From Alphaproteobacteria bacterium MarineAlpha10_Bin3 (GTDB taxonomy: Bacteria > Pseudomonadota > Alphaproteobacteria > UBA8366 > GCA-2717185): a DNA stretch of 5,655 nt. Shown one piece after another: positions 1 to 5,655 of the stretch (its first letter is position 1; every line of letters starts with the position of its first letter). The notes below the pieces were generated by a model that was not told the origin of the DNA, did not search any database, and saw only the letters and a list, made by a program, of their open reading frames with translations. A program made the position numbers and the translations under genes. Location of the stretch: NCBI GenBank assembly GCA_002937525.1, contig PTKA01000121.1:1-5655 (forward strand). Reading direction: 5' to 3'.

Positions 1-363
1 GCCGGCCTCCGCAACCAGTTCGGCAAGCCGATATCCGGGCATCAACTGATCCAGCAAAAGCTGGCCGATATCGAAACCGCGATCATGACCAGCCGTCTGC
101 TATGCTACCGGGCGCTGGACATGATGGACCGTGGCGAGCGGTCCAACGCGGCGGCGGCGATGGCCAAACGCCATGCCACCACGGTCTGCCTGGAGGCCAT
201 ATCGAACGCCATGGGCGTGCATGGCGGTATGGGAATCACGCTGGAAGCCGGGCTGGAACAGCTCTGGCGCGACTGCCGTATGCTGGCGGTGCCGGACGCG
301 ACCGACGAGATCCTCACCCTGATCCAGGGACGCGAGATCACCGGCATTGCCGCGTTTCGCTAG
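1..363 (+). CDS. Acyl-CoA dehydrogenase, C-terminal part (5' end outside window)
   Basis: This is the final 120 residues of a flavoprotein that would oxidise an acyl-CoA thioester to the enoyl-CoA, passing electrons to electron-transfer flavoprotein. The frame is open from base 1 to TAG at 361-363. Family signatures are clear: NQFGKPISGHQLIQQKLADI at fragment residues 5-24, the FAD-contact stretch MGVHGGMGITLEAGLEQLWR starting near residue 71, and the terminal helix ending GREITGIAAFR. Family members are usually about 380-400 residues, so roughly 270 are missing to the left. At the position where short- and medium-chain enzymes have the catalytic Glu (YEGT), this protein reads PDAT (98-101), so the base may be the Asp or lie elsewhere, as in long-chain, isovaleryl or CaiA-like members. 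The substrate cannot be told from this fragment. It lies 67 bases upstream of the F420/2-oxoacid operon on the same strand and may or may not be co-transcribed with it. Confidence 0.93.
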   Translation, partial: AGLRNQFGKPISGHQLIQQKLADIETAIMTSRLLCYRALDMMDRGERSNAAAAMAKRHATTVCLEAISNAMGVHGGMGITLEAGLEQLWRDCRMLAVPDATDEILTLIQGREITGIAAFR

Positions 364-375
364 ACCGGCCCGGTC
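363..375. repeat. Short inverted repeat just after the acyl-CoA dehydrogenase stop
   Basis: GACCGGCCCGGTC is a perfect 6-base inverted repeat around a single central C; as RNA it could form a 5-bp stem with a 3-base loop. It starts at the last base of the upstream stop codon. No T-run follows (the next bases are ACTAGGC), so it does not look like an intrinsic terminator. It could be a weak transcript-end stabiliser, a small protein-binding site, or chance in GC-rich DNA. Confidence 0.3.
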
Positions 376-412
376 ACTAGGCTTAAAAGGTGCTGAAACG
401 CATCGTGTATCT

Positions 413-420
413 AAGGGAAG
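413..420 (+). promoter_or_regulatory. Ribosome binding site deciding the ATG start at 431
   Basis: The purine run AAGGGAAG ends 10 bases before ATG at 431 and is the best Shine-Dalgarno match in the gap. It favours this start over the in-frame TTG at 347, which lies inside the upstream gene and would add 28 residues unlike the family. The gap from 364 to 430 is less GC-rich than its surroundings and is the only plausible place in the window for a promoter of the downstream genes. I see no convincing -35/-10 pair there. Confidence 0.55.
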
Positions 421-430
421 TTCTGTACGA

Positions 431-1723
431 ATGAGTGATAGGGAACCAACCCGACGCGCCGCTATCGATCCCAAGACCCAGGCGGTCCTGGCGCGCTATC
501 GCGGCTATCTGCGCGACGGCGTCGATCCGCGCGAATGGTCCTATGCATGGCGCACCGAAATCAACCGGGGCGGATTCCGCGCCGTAGATTTTTTGATGGA
601 TGAAATCGTCGATACCGGGAAATGCGTCGGCTGCGCGTCATGCCTGACGATTTGCCCGGCCGATGTCTTCGATTTCGCCGATGAAAAGCCGGTCAACGCC
701 CGCCCGGAATCCTGTGTCTTTTGCGTCCTGTGCGTCGAGGTTTGCCCGGTGCTGCGCCCGGTCGAAGATGATGCGCGCAACGCCCAAAGGTTCCGCGCCC
801 CGGCCACCGATGACGGTTACGGTCCCTATAGCTATGGCTGTTATGCGCGCGCCACCGACCCGGAACTGGTGACCCGCGGCCAGGATGGCGGCATGACCTC
901 GGCCTTGCTCATCCACGGCCTCAAAACCGGCCGGCTGGGCGGCGCCATCCTGGGCGACGTCGAACCCGAAGCGCGCCAGATCGGCCGCCACAGATTGGCG
1001 ATGAACCGCCAGGACGTGCTTGACTGCGCAGCATCCCGCTACACCTATTCGCCCAATACATTGGCCTTGCAGGAAGCCATGCGCCGCGACGTCAAGCCGC
1101 TGGCGGTGGTCGGCGTGCCCTGCCAGATCAACGGCGTGTTGTTGCAGCAGACCTCCAGTATCCAGCTCGATATGAGTGCGTGGTACCGGGATAATATCAC
1201 GCTGACCATCGGTTTGTTCTGTTCGGAAGCCTTCACCCATGAGAGCATCGGAAAGCTCGCCGAGATCGTCGAGGTCGCGCCCGAACGGATCGAAAACATC
1301 AACATCAAGGGCAAGGTCGTGGTCCGGCTCGACGATGGCGAAATCCGCACCACCTCGCTCAAGCGGTACCGCGAATGGGCCCGTCCGGCCTGTCTGTATT
1401 GTCTCGATTACGGGGCCGAGAACGCCGATATCGGCGCTGGCGGCATCGGTCTGGACGACTGGACCATGACGTTGATCCGCACCGATGCCGGTCACGAAGC
1501 CTTTCAGGCGGCGATCGACGACGGCGTGATCGAGACCCGCCCGCTGGAAGACGAACCCAGCGGCGAATTCCTGGCCAAGAAACTGTCCGTTAACAAACGC
1601 AAGAACCGCCCGCTTCCGGCCCTGATGCCGACCTATCAGGAGCGCCTTGATCTGAACCATCTCGATCCCAAGACCTTCTATACCAAGGGGCCGGGCGCGC
1701 CGCCCAAGGAAGAAACCGAATGA
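431..1723 (+). CDS. FrhB/FpoF-family coenzyme F420 oxidoreductase with two N-terminal [4Fe-4S] motifs
   Basis: This 430-residue cytoplasmic iron-sulfur flavoprotein belongs to the family of the F420-reducing hydrogenase beta subunit, which moves electrons between clusters, FAD and F420. Visible domains in order: an unassigned N-terminal extension (about 1-60); two CxxCxxCxxxCP motifs at Cys65/68/71/75 and Cys95/98/101/105; the FrhB N-domain signature QDGGMTSALLIHGL (151-164); and the C-domain with VGVPCQING (Cys231), GLFCSE (Cys264) and ACLYCLDYGAENADIGAGG (Cys321, Cys324). FrhB itself is about 280 residues, so this is a longer form with its own ferredoxin-like domain, as in FpoF or the related plant 7-hydroxymethyl chlorophyll a reductase. 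ATG at 431 is chosen over TTG at 347 because of the purine-rich site at 413-420. Its TGA overlaps the korA start by 4 bases. The neighbours suggest it links the 2-oxoacid oxidoreductase to F420. The family is certain; F420 as its partner is inferred from cofE and cofD downstream. Confidence 0.88.
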   Translation: MSDREPTRRAAIDPKTQAVLARYRGYLRDGVDPREWSYAWRTEINRGGFRAVDFLMDEIVDTGKCVGCASCLTICPADVFDFADEKPVNARPESCVFCVLCVEVCPVLRPVEDDARNAQRFRAPATDDGYGPYSYGCYARATDPELVTRGQDGGMTSALLIHGLKTGRLGGAILGDVEPEARQIGRHRLAMNRQDVLDCAASRYTYSPNTLALQEAMRRDVKPLAVVGVPCQINGVLLQQTSSIQLDMSAWYRDNITLTIGLFCSEAFTHESIGKLAEIVEVAPERIENINIKGKVVVRLDDGEIRTTSLKRYREWARPACLYCLDYGAENADIGAGGIGLDDWTMTLIRTDAGHEAFQAAIDDGVIETRPLEDEPSGEFLAKKLSVNKRKNRPLPALMPTYQERLDLNHLDPKTFYTKGPGAPPKEETE

Positions 1724-3513
1724 ATGTAGCCATTAAACCGGAGCCGTCCGGCGGTCAGGCCGCCGCGCGGCGGCATTTTTCCGATATCAACGTGATGGTC
1801 GCCGGGCAGGGCGGCGACGGGTCGCTGACGATTGCATCGCTGTTGTCGGCATTGTTCGCCCATCGCGGCTTCCACCTTTATTCGACCAGCAATATCGCCT
1901 CGCGCATCAAGGGCGGTCACGCAGCAGCCTATCTGCGCGCCTCGGTGAAGCCGTCCGGCTGCATGGGCGACGTCATCGACCTGCTGGTCGCCTTCGACGA
2001 CGAAGCCGTCGAAATCGCCGCCCCCGCAATGGCGCCCGATGGCATCGTCGTCTTCGATTCATCCAAGGGGCCGCCGCCAACCGGCGTGCTGGCCGATACA
2101 ATCCGCGTCTTCGAAATTCCCATCGGCCGGCTTGCGGTCCGTGATTTGCGGCGCGATCTGCTGAAGAACTGTATCGGTTTTGGCGTCGTCACCCGCATAT
2201 TGGGGATCGACGACAAGGACGCCGAAGGCAGCCTGCGCCACCGCTTCCGGCGGATTCCCGAAGCGGCGATGGAAACCAATATCGACGCCTTCCGGCTCGG
2301 TCTCGCCAATGCCGACGAAAACGGCTTGCCGGCCGGCGACAGCCCCTGGACGGTCGATGAGGGCGGGCGCGAAGAGCATCTGATGATCAGCGGCAACGAG
2401 GCATTTTCGTTTGGGTTCCTGGTCGCCGGCGGCCGCTTCTATGCCGGTTATCCGATCACTCCGGCGACCGAAATTCTGACCTGGCTGGAACGCCGCCTGC
2501 CGCAATTCGGCGGCATCGCGATGCAGGCCGAGGACGAATTATCGGCGATCAATCTGGCGATCGGTGCCGCCATGACCGGCGTCCGCGCCATGGCCGGGTC
2601 GTCGGGTCCGGGTTTCGTGCTGATGCAAGAAGGCGTCAGCCAGCTCGGATCGGCGGAAATACCGCTGGTCGTCGTCGATTGCCAGCGCGCCGGTCCCTCG
2701 ACCGGGATGCCGACCAAGGTCGAACAGAACGATATCGGCACCATGATCAGCGGCGACTATCCGCGCGTCGTCCTGGCCCCGGCGGATCAGGGCGACTGCT
2801 TCGAGATGTCGATATTCGCAACCAACCTGGCGCAGCGCATTCAGGGGCCGGTCATTGCCGCGCTCGACCGCGCCTTGTCGCAGGATTCGACGACGGTGAA
2901 GCCGTTCGACCTTTCGGGCGTCGAACTCGATACCGGCAAGCGCTTGACGCCCGACGAAATCGCCGGGCTGAAGGAATACCGGCGCTATCTGATTACCGAT
3001 GACGGGGTGTCGCCGTGGGCGGTGCCGGGAACGCCGGGCGGTGAAAATCTGGTTACCGGCAATGAGCGCAACGAGTGGGGGCTGGTTTCGGCCGAACCCA
3101 AGAACCGCAAGCGGATGGTCGAAAAACGCGCCCGCAAGATCGAGTCGGTGCGCGGCGATCTGCCCAAAGGCAAGCGCTGGGGCGATGCGGACGCGGCGAT
3201 AGGCCTGCTTGGCTTTGGCACCGTGGGCGCGGTGATGGAACGCGCCGCCGAACGGCTGGCCAAGGCCGGGGTCGAGGTCCAGATCTTGCAACCGCGCACG
3301 CTGTGGCCGGTGTTGGACGAGACCGTTGAATTTATCCGCGCGCGCCGCCGTGTCTATGTCATCGAACACAACGCCATCGGTCAGTTGGCCCATCTGGTCA
3401 GCGGCGGCGGCGCGCCCAAGGAACGCATGGTGAGTATTCTTAAATTCGACGGCACGCCGTTTCGCGCCGTCGATCTGGTCGATTTCATCCTCGAACAAGA
3501 GGCCTCCTTATGA
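1720..3513 (+). CDS. korA: 2-oxoacid:acceptor oxidoreductase, fused gamma/alpha subunit (KorA type)
   Basis: This is the large subunit of a cytoplasmic enzyme converting a 2-oxoacid plus CoA to acyl-CoA and CO2, with low-potential electrons released. The 597 residues show the usual fusion. The gamma domain (about 20-190) has AGQGGDG at 28-34 and SRIKGGHAAAYLRAS from 61. The alpha pyrimidine-binding domain (from about 225) has YPITPATE at 244-251, QAEDELSA at 269-276, SSGPG at 294-298 and QRAGPSTGMPT at 322-332. The C-terminal transketolase-like domain (about 485-597) has LLGFGTVG and EHNAIGQLAHL. The YPITP Thr247 and Arg323 match residues linked to 2-oxoacid and CoA recognition in archaeal homologues. 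One oddity is NERNEWG at 448-454, where I expect EHDE-like residues in relatives. The start is the ATG overlapping the previous stop, with AGGA at 1707-1710 nine bases upstream. The symbol is by family: 2-oxoglutarate, pyruvate and branched-chain acids cannot be separated by eye. Confidence 0.92.
   Translation: MNVAIKPEPSGGQAAARRHFSDINVMVAGQGGDGSLTIASLLSALFAHRGFHLYSTSNIASRIKGGHAAAYLRASVKPSGCMGDVIDLLVAFDDEAVEIAAPAMAPDGIVVFDSSKGPPPTGVLADTIRVFEIPIGRLAVRDLRRDLLKNCIGFGVVTRILGIDDKDAEGSLRHRFRRIPEAAMETNIDAFRLGLANADENGLPAGDSPWTVDEGGREEHLMISGNEAFSFGFLVAGGRFYAGYPITPATEILTWLERRLPQFGGIAMQAEDELSAINLAIGAAMTGVRAMAGSSGPGFVLMQEGVSQLGSAEIPLVVVDCQRAGPSTGMPTKVEQNDIGTMISGDYPRVVLAPADQGDCFEMSIFATNLAQRIQGPVIAALDRALSQDSTTVKPFDLSGVELDTGKRLTPDEIAGLKEYRRYLITDDGVSPWAVPGTPGGENLVTGNERNEWGLVSAEPKNRKRMVEKRARKIESVRGDLPKGKRWGDADAAIGLLGFGTVGAVMERAAERLAKAGVEVQILQPRTLWPVLDETVEFIRARRRVYVIEHNAIGQLAHLVSGGGAPKERMVSILKFDGTPFRAVDLVDFILEQEASL
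3497..3502 (+). promoter_or_regulatory. Ribosome binding site for korB
   Basis: AAGAGG lies inside the end of korA, 7 bases before the korB ATG at 3510. It is the best-placed Shine-Dalgarno sequence in the operon and, with the ATGA overlap, should keep the two subunits of the enzyme in step. Confidence 0.6.
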
Positions 3514-4346
3514 CCAAGACCTATACCCCCGCCGAACCGATCTGGTGTGCTGGTTGCGGCGATTTCGGCGTTCAGGGCGCCATCGAAGGGGCGATAGCCC
3601 AGCTCGCCATTCCCAAGCACGACATCATCATCATGGCCGGCATCGGCTGTTCGGGGACCCTGCAAAACAATGTCGGCACCTATGGCTATCACGCCTTGCA
3701 TGGCCGCGTTCTGCCGACATCGACCGGCGTCGCCTACGCCAATCCCGAACTGACCGTGATCGCGGTCGGCGGCGACGGCGATGCCTTCGCGATTGGCGCC
3801 GGGCACTTCATCCACACCGTCAAACGCAACCCCAATTTCGTCTATATCGTGATGAATAACAGCGTCTATGGGCTGACCAAGGGGCAGGATTCACCGACCA
3901 TGGATGCCGGCGCGGCGCACGGCATCGACGCAACGCGGCTCGCTTTGTCGATCCCCGGCGCCAGCTTCATCGCCAGGGGCTTCAGCCGCTGGTCGCGGCA
4001 ATTACAGGAACTGACCGTGGCGGCGATGGAGCATGTCCGGGCCGGGCGCGGTTTTGCCTTCCTGGAAGTGCTGTCGCCGTGTGTTACCTACCACGATACC
4101 TACGTCACCTGGGAAGGGATGCTGGAAAACCTGGATGACGATCCGACTTACGATCCGACCGATCTGGCGGCGGCGTTCGCGCGCGGCGTCGCCCTGGAAG
4201 CGCAAGGCCGGATGCCGGCGGGCGTGATCTTTCGCAGCGATGGCGGGGCGGGGCGCAAGATACCGCCGGCCATGGCGTTGCAGGATATCGACCCGGCGCG
4301 CCATATCGACCGCTACAACGACATCATGTCCTCCTACGCGGTCTGA
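3510..4346 (+). CDS. korB: 2-oxoacid:acceptor oxidoreductase, beta subunit (KorB type)
   Basis: This is the catalytic partner of the gamma/alpha subunit: it holds thiamine diphosphate and one [4Fe-4S] cluster that takes electrons from the hydroxyalkyl-thiamine intermediate. In its 278 residues I see WCAGCGD (Cys13, Cys16), GIGCSG (Cys47) and LSPCVTY (Cys191), the four cluster ligands in the family pattern. The thiamine-diphosphate/Mg motif is GDGDAFAIGAGHFIH (88-102) followed by MNNSVYGLTKGQDSPT (115-130). The length is typical of short bacterial and archaeal KorB proteins and well below the longer actinobacterial ones. No extra ferredoxin domain is fused, so the electrons need a separate acceptor. 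ATG at 3510 overlaps the korA stop in ATGA. The YGLTKGQ wording, in place of the YGMTGGQ I recall from some relatives, is a normal variant and does not fix the substrate. Confidence 0.93.
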   Translation: MTKTYTPAEPIWCAGCGDFGVQGAIEGAIAQLAIPKHDIIIMAGIGCSGTLQNNVGTYGYHALHGRVLPTSTGVAYANPELTVIAVGGDGDAFAIGAGHFIHTVKRNPNFVYIVMNNSVYGLTKGQDSPTMDAGAAHGIDATRLALSIPGASFIARGFSRWSRQLQELTVAAMEHVRAGRGFAFLEVLSPCVTYHDTYVTWEGMLENLDDDPTYDPTDLAAAFARGVALEAQGRMPAGVIFRSDGGAGRKIPPAMALQDIDPARHIDRYNDIMSSYAV

Positions 4347-4347
4347 C

Positions 4348-5124
4348 GTGGCGAAAGGCCGGGCTTTATCGATCCGCGCGATTGACGGTATTCCGCTGGT
4401 GCGGCCGGGCGACGATGTATGCGCGCTGCTGCTCGATGCGCTGGCGGCGTCCGGCGAGGCCCTGATAGACGGCGACGTGCTGGTGATCGCACAAAAAATC
4501 ATCTCCAAGGCGGAAGACCGCTATGTCCGGCTGTCCGATGTGACGCCGTCGCCGCGCGCGCGCGAATTGGCGATTGAGGTCGATAAGGACCCGCGCATTG
4601 TCGAGCTGATCCTGTCGGAGGCGAGCGAGATTGTGCGCTACCGGCCGGGTGTCCTGATCGTGGAACACCGGCTTGGTCTGGTACTGGCCAATGCGGGTAT
4701 CGACGCCTCCAACGTCGCCGAAGGCGGCCCCGACGACGACCGGGTGTTGCTGCTGCCGCGCGACCCGGACGGCGATTGTACGCGGCTGCGGGCCGAAATA
4801 TCGGCGCGCACCGGGGCCACGGTTTCGGTCATTATCAGCGACAGCGTCGGGCGCGCGTGGCGCAATGGCACGGTCGGCATCGCGATTGGCGTTGCCGGAC
4901 TGCCCGCATTGCTCGATATTCGCGGCCACGGCGATCTGTTCGGCCGGCCGTTGGCGTCCTCGCAGATCGGTCTTGCCGATGAACTGGCGGCGGCGGCCTC
5001 CCTGGTGCAGGGGCAGGCGGACGAGGGCATCCCGGCCGCGTTGATCCGGGGCTTTGCGGTGCAAGGCGAGGCGACATCGGCCACGGCGCTGATCCGCGAC
5101 GGTGACGAGGATCTGTTCCGTTGA
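4348..5124 (+). CDS. cofE: Coenzyme F420-0:L-glutamate ligase CofE (stand-alone)
   Basis: CofE adds L-glutamates to F420-0 by a GTP- and metal-dependent reaction, giving F420 with its gamma-linked tail. The 258 residues carry the family landmarks: DGDVLVIAQKIISKAEDR (41-58), ELILSEASEIVR (86-97), GLVLANAGIDASNV (110-123), LLLPRDPDGD, then IISDSVGRAWRNG (162-174) and a terminal half with DIRGHGDLFGRPL and DELAAAASLVQGQ. The length matches archaeal-type CofE and leaves no room for the C-terminal nitroreductase domain of actinobacterial FbiB, which reduces dehydro-F420-0. The usual Pro of DSxGRPWR is Ala170. I choose GTG at 4348, one base after the korB stop; a longer frame opening at 4240 overlaps korB and adds 36 Arg-rich residues unlike the family. 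No good Shine-Dalgarno sequence precedes it, so translation probably relies on coupling to korB. Confidence 0.94.
   Translation: MAKGRALSIRAIDGIPLVRPGDDVCALLLDALAASGEALIDGDVLVIAQKIISKAEDRYVRLSDVTPSPRARELAIEVDKDPRIVELILSEASEIVRYRPGVLIVEHRLGLVLANAGIDASNVAEGGPDDDRVLLLPRDPDGDCTRLRAEISARTGATVSVIISDSVGRAWRNGTVGIAIGVAGLPALLDIRGHGDLFGRPLASSQIGLADELAAAASLVQGQADEGIPAALIRGFAVQGEATSATALIRDGDEDLFR
5107..5110 (+). promoter_or_regulatory. Ribosome binding site supporting a TTG start for cofD
   Basis: GAGG lies 10 bases before the TTG at 5121. No in-frame ATG is available before the nucleotide-binding glycine motif of CofD, and the next GTG (5139) would leave only three residues ahead of it. The site therefore supports TTG as the true start. 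Confidence 0.45.
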
Positions 5125-5655
5125 ACGATGTATCGTGCGTGGCGTTGTCGGGCGGGGTTGGCGGGGCCAAGCTGGCGCTCGGATTGAGCCACGCGATGGA
5201 CCCGGCAAAACTGATGCTGATCGCCAATACCGGCGACGATTTCGAGCATCTCGGCCTGCATATCAGCCCCGATATCGACACGCTGCTCTACACATTGGCC
5301 GGGCTGGCCAATCCGGCGACCGGCTGGGGGCGCGACGGCGAAACCTGGTCCTTCATGGACGCATTGGGGCAAATCGGCGGTGAAACCTGGTTCCGGCTGG
5401 GCGACCGCGATCTGGCGCTGCATGTGGAGCGCACTAGGCGGCTGGGCGGCGGCGAAAATCTTGGCGGCGTGACCGATGCGATCCGCCGCCGGCTTTCGAT
5501 TGCCGCGTCAATCGTGCCGATGAGCGACGACCCGGTGCGCACCATCGTCGAGACACCGGACGGACCGCTCGCCTTTCAGCATTATTTCGTGCGCGATCAA
5601 TGCCGCCCGCGCGTCACCGGCTTTCGTTTCGAGGGGGCGGCGGCGGCGCGGCCCG
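5121..5655 (+). CDS. cofD: 2-phospho-L-lactate transferase family CofD (3' end outside window)
   Basis: CofD joins the lactyl, phosphoenolpyruvyl or glyceryl phosphate moiety of a guanylylated precursor to the deazaflavin Fo, making (dehydro-)F420-0, the substrate of CofE. The frame stays open to the right edge, giving 178 residues of an expected 310-330. Motifs in order: VALSGGVGGAKLALGL (7-22), IANTGDD (34-40), LGLHISPDIDTLLYTLAG from 44, TGWGRDGETW, WFRLGDRDLALHVERTRRL, then IVPMSDDPVRTIVET and LAFQHYFV. All are in family order with none missing. The start is TTG at 5121, whose TTGA overlaps the cofE stop by 4 bases; GAGG ten bases upstream agrees. A rare start codon may keep expression low, which suits a cofactor enzyme. 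The donor (phospholactate, phosphoenolpyruvate or phosphoglycerate) cannot be read from this part. Confidence 0.93.
   Translation, partial: MNDVSCVALSGGVGGAKLALGLSHAMDPAKLMLIANTGDDFEHLGLHISPDIDTLLYTLAGLANPATGWGRDGETWSFMDALGQIGGETWFRLGDRDLALHVERTRRLGGGENLGGVTDAIRRRLSIAASIVPMSDDPVRTIVETPDGPLAFQHYFVRDQCRPRVTGFRFEGAAAARP

Noticed and set aside
363..375. Rho-independent terminator after the acyl-CoA dehydrogenase
   Set aside because: The stem is only 5 bp with a 3-base loop and no T-run follows.
383..413. Possible promoter with TTAAAA (383-388) and TATCTA (408-413)
   Set aside because: The spacing is 19 bases and only about half of the -10 bases match, so it is not distinguishable from chance.
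347..430. TTG start at 347 giving a 28-residue longer FrhB-like protein
   Set aside because: It lies inside the upstream gene, the added residues look non-coding (basic, low complexity), and ATG at 431 has a purine-rich site upstream.
638..1660. A 340-residue open frame on the - strand opposite the FrhB-like gene
   Set aside because: It lies fully antisense to a gene with clear cluster and FrhB motifs; its translation shows no recognisable family. Long antisense frames are common in GC-rich DNA.
2539..3498. A 319-residue open frame on the - strand opposite korA
   Set aside because: It is antisense to conserved KorA domains, rich in Arg, Ala and His, and has no motif or ribosome binding site that I can see.
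4240..4347. Longer CofE starting at 4240
   Set aside because: It would overlap korB by over 100 bases and add an Arg/Thr/Ser-rich segment not found in CofE; GTG at 4348 fits the family length.
4366..5423. Overlapping - strand frames opposite cofE and cofD
   Set aside because: They are composition-driven shadows; the + strand holds complete CofE and CofD motif sets.

Overview
The window is GC-rich, densely packed, and has every gene on the + strand. It reads like a chromosomal segment of a Gram-negative bacterium, most plausibly a proteobacterium and perhaps an alphaproteobacterium. That placement rests on codon usage and on the look of the proteins, not on a marker gene, so treat it as tentative. 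I see no tRNA, rRNA, insertion sequence, CRISPR array or clear terminator.

Layout: (1) bases 1-363 hold the last 120 residues of an acyl-CoA dehydrogenase that begins outside the window. (2) A 67-base gap (364-430) carries a short inverted repeat and a ribosome binding site. (3) A tightly coupled five-gene run fills 431 to the right edge. It encodes an FrhB-type F420 oxidoreductase with two [4Fe-4S] motifs, the fused gamma/alpha subunit of a 2-oxoacid:acceptor oxidoreductase (KorA type), its beta subunit (KorB type), CofE (F420-0:gamma-glutamyl ligase) and CofD (2-phospho-L-lactate transferase family, cut by the right edge). Junctions are a 4-base ATGA overlap, a second ATGA overlap, a 1-base gap, and a 4-base TTGA overlap. 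This is strong evidence for one polycistronic, translationally coupled unit.

How the genes may work together: CofD and CofE carry out late steps of coenzyme F420 synthesis, so the cell probably makes F420. The KorA/KorB pair has what a thiamine-diphosphate 2-oxoacid oxidoreductase needs (YPITP motif, thiamine-diphosphate motif, four cluster cysteines in KorB), but no ferredoxin-like delta subunit is encoded beside it. The FrhB-like protein has two ferredoxin-type cysteine motifs followed by an F420/flavin oxidoreductase module, and it sits exactly where a delta subunit might be expected. The most interesting reading is an F420-reducing 2-oxoacid oxidoreductase: 2-oxoacid + CoA -> acyl-CoA + CO2, with electrons running KorB cluster -> FrhB-like clusters -> flavin -> F420, and the cofactor's own biosynthetic genes in the same operon. 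The complex and its substrate are inference; the gene families and their physical coupling are seen directly.
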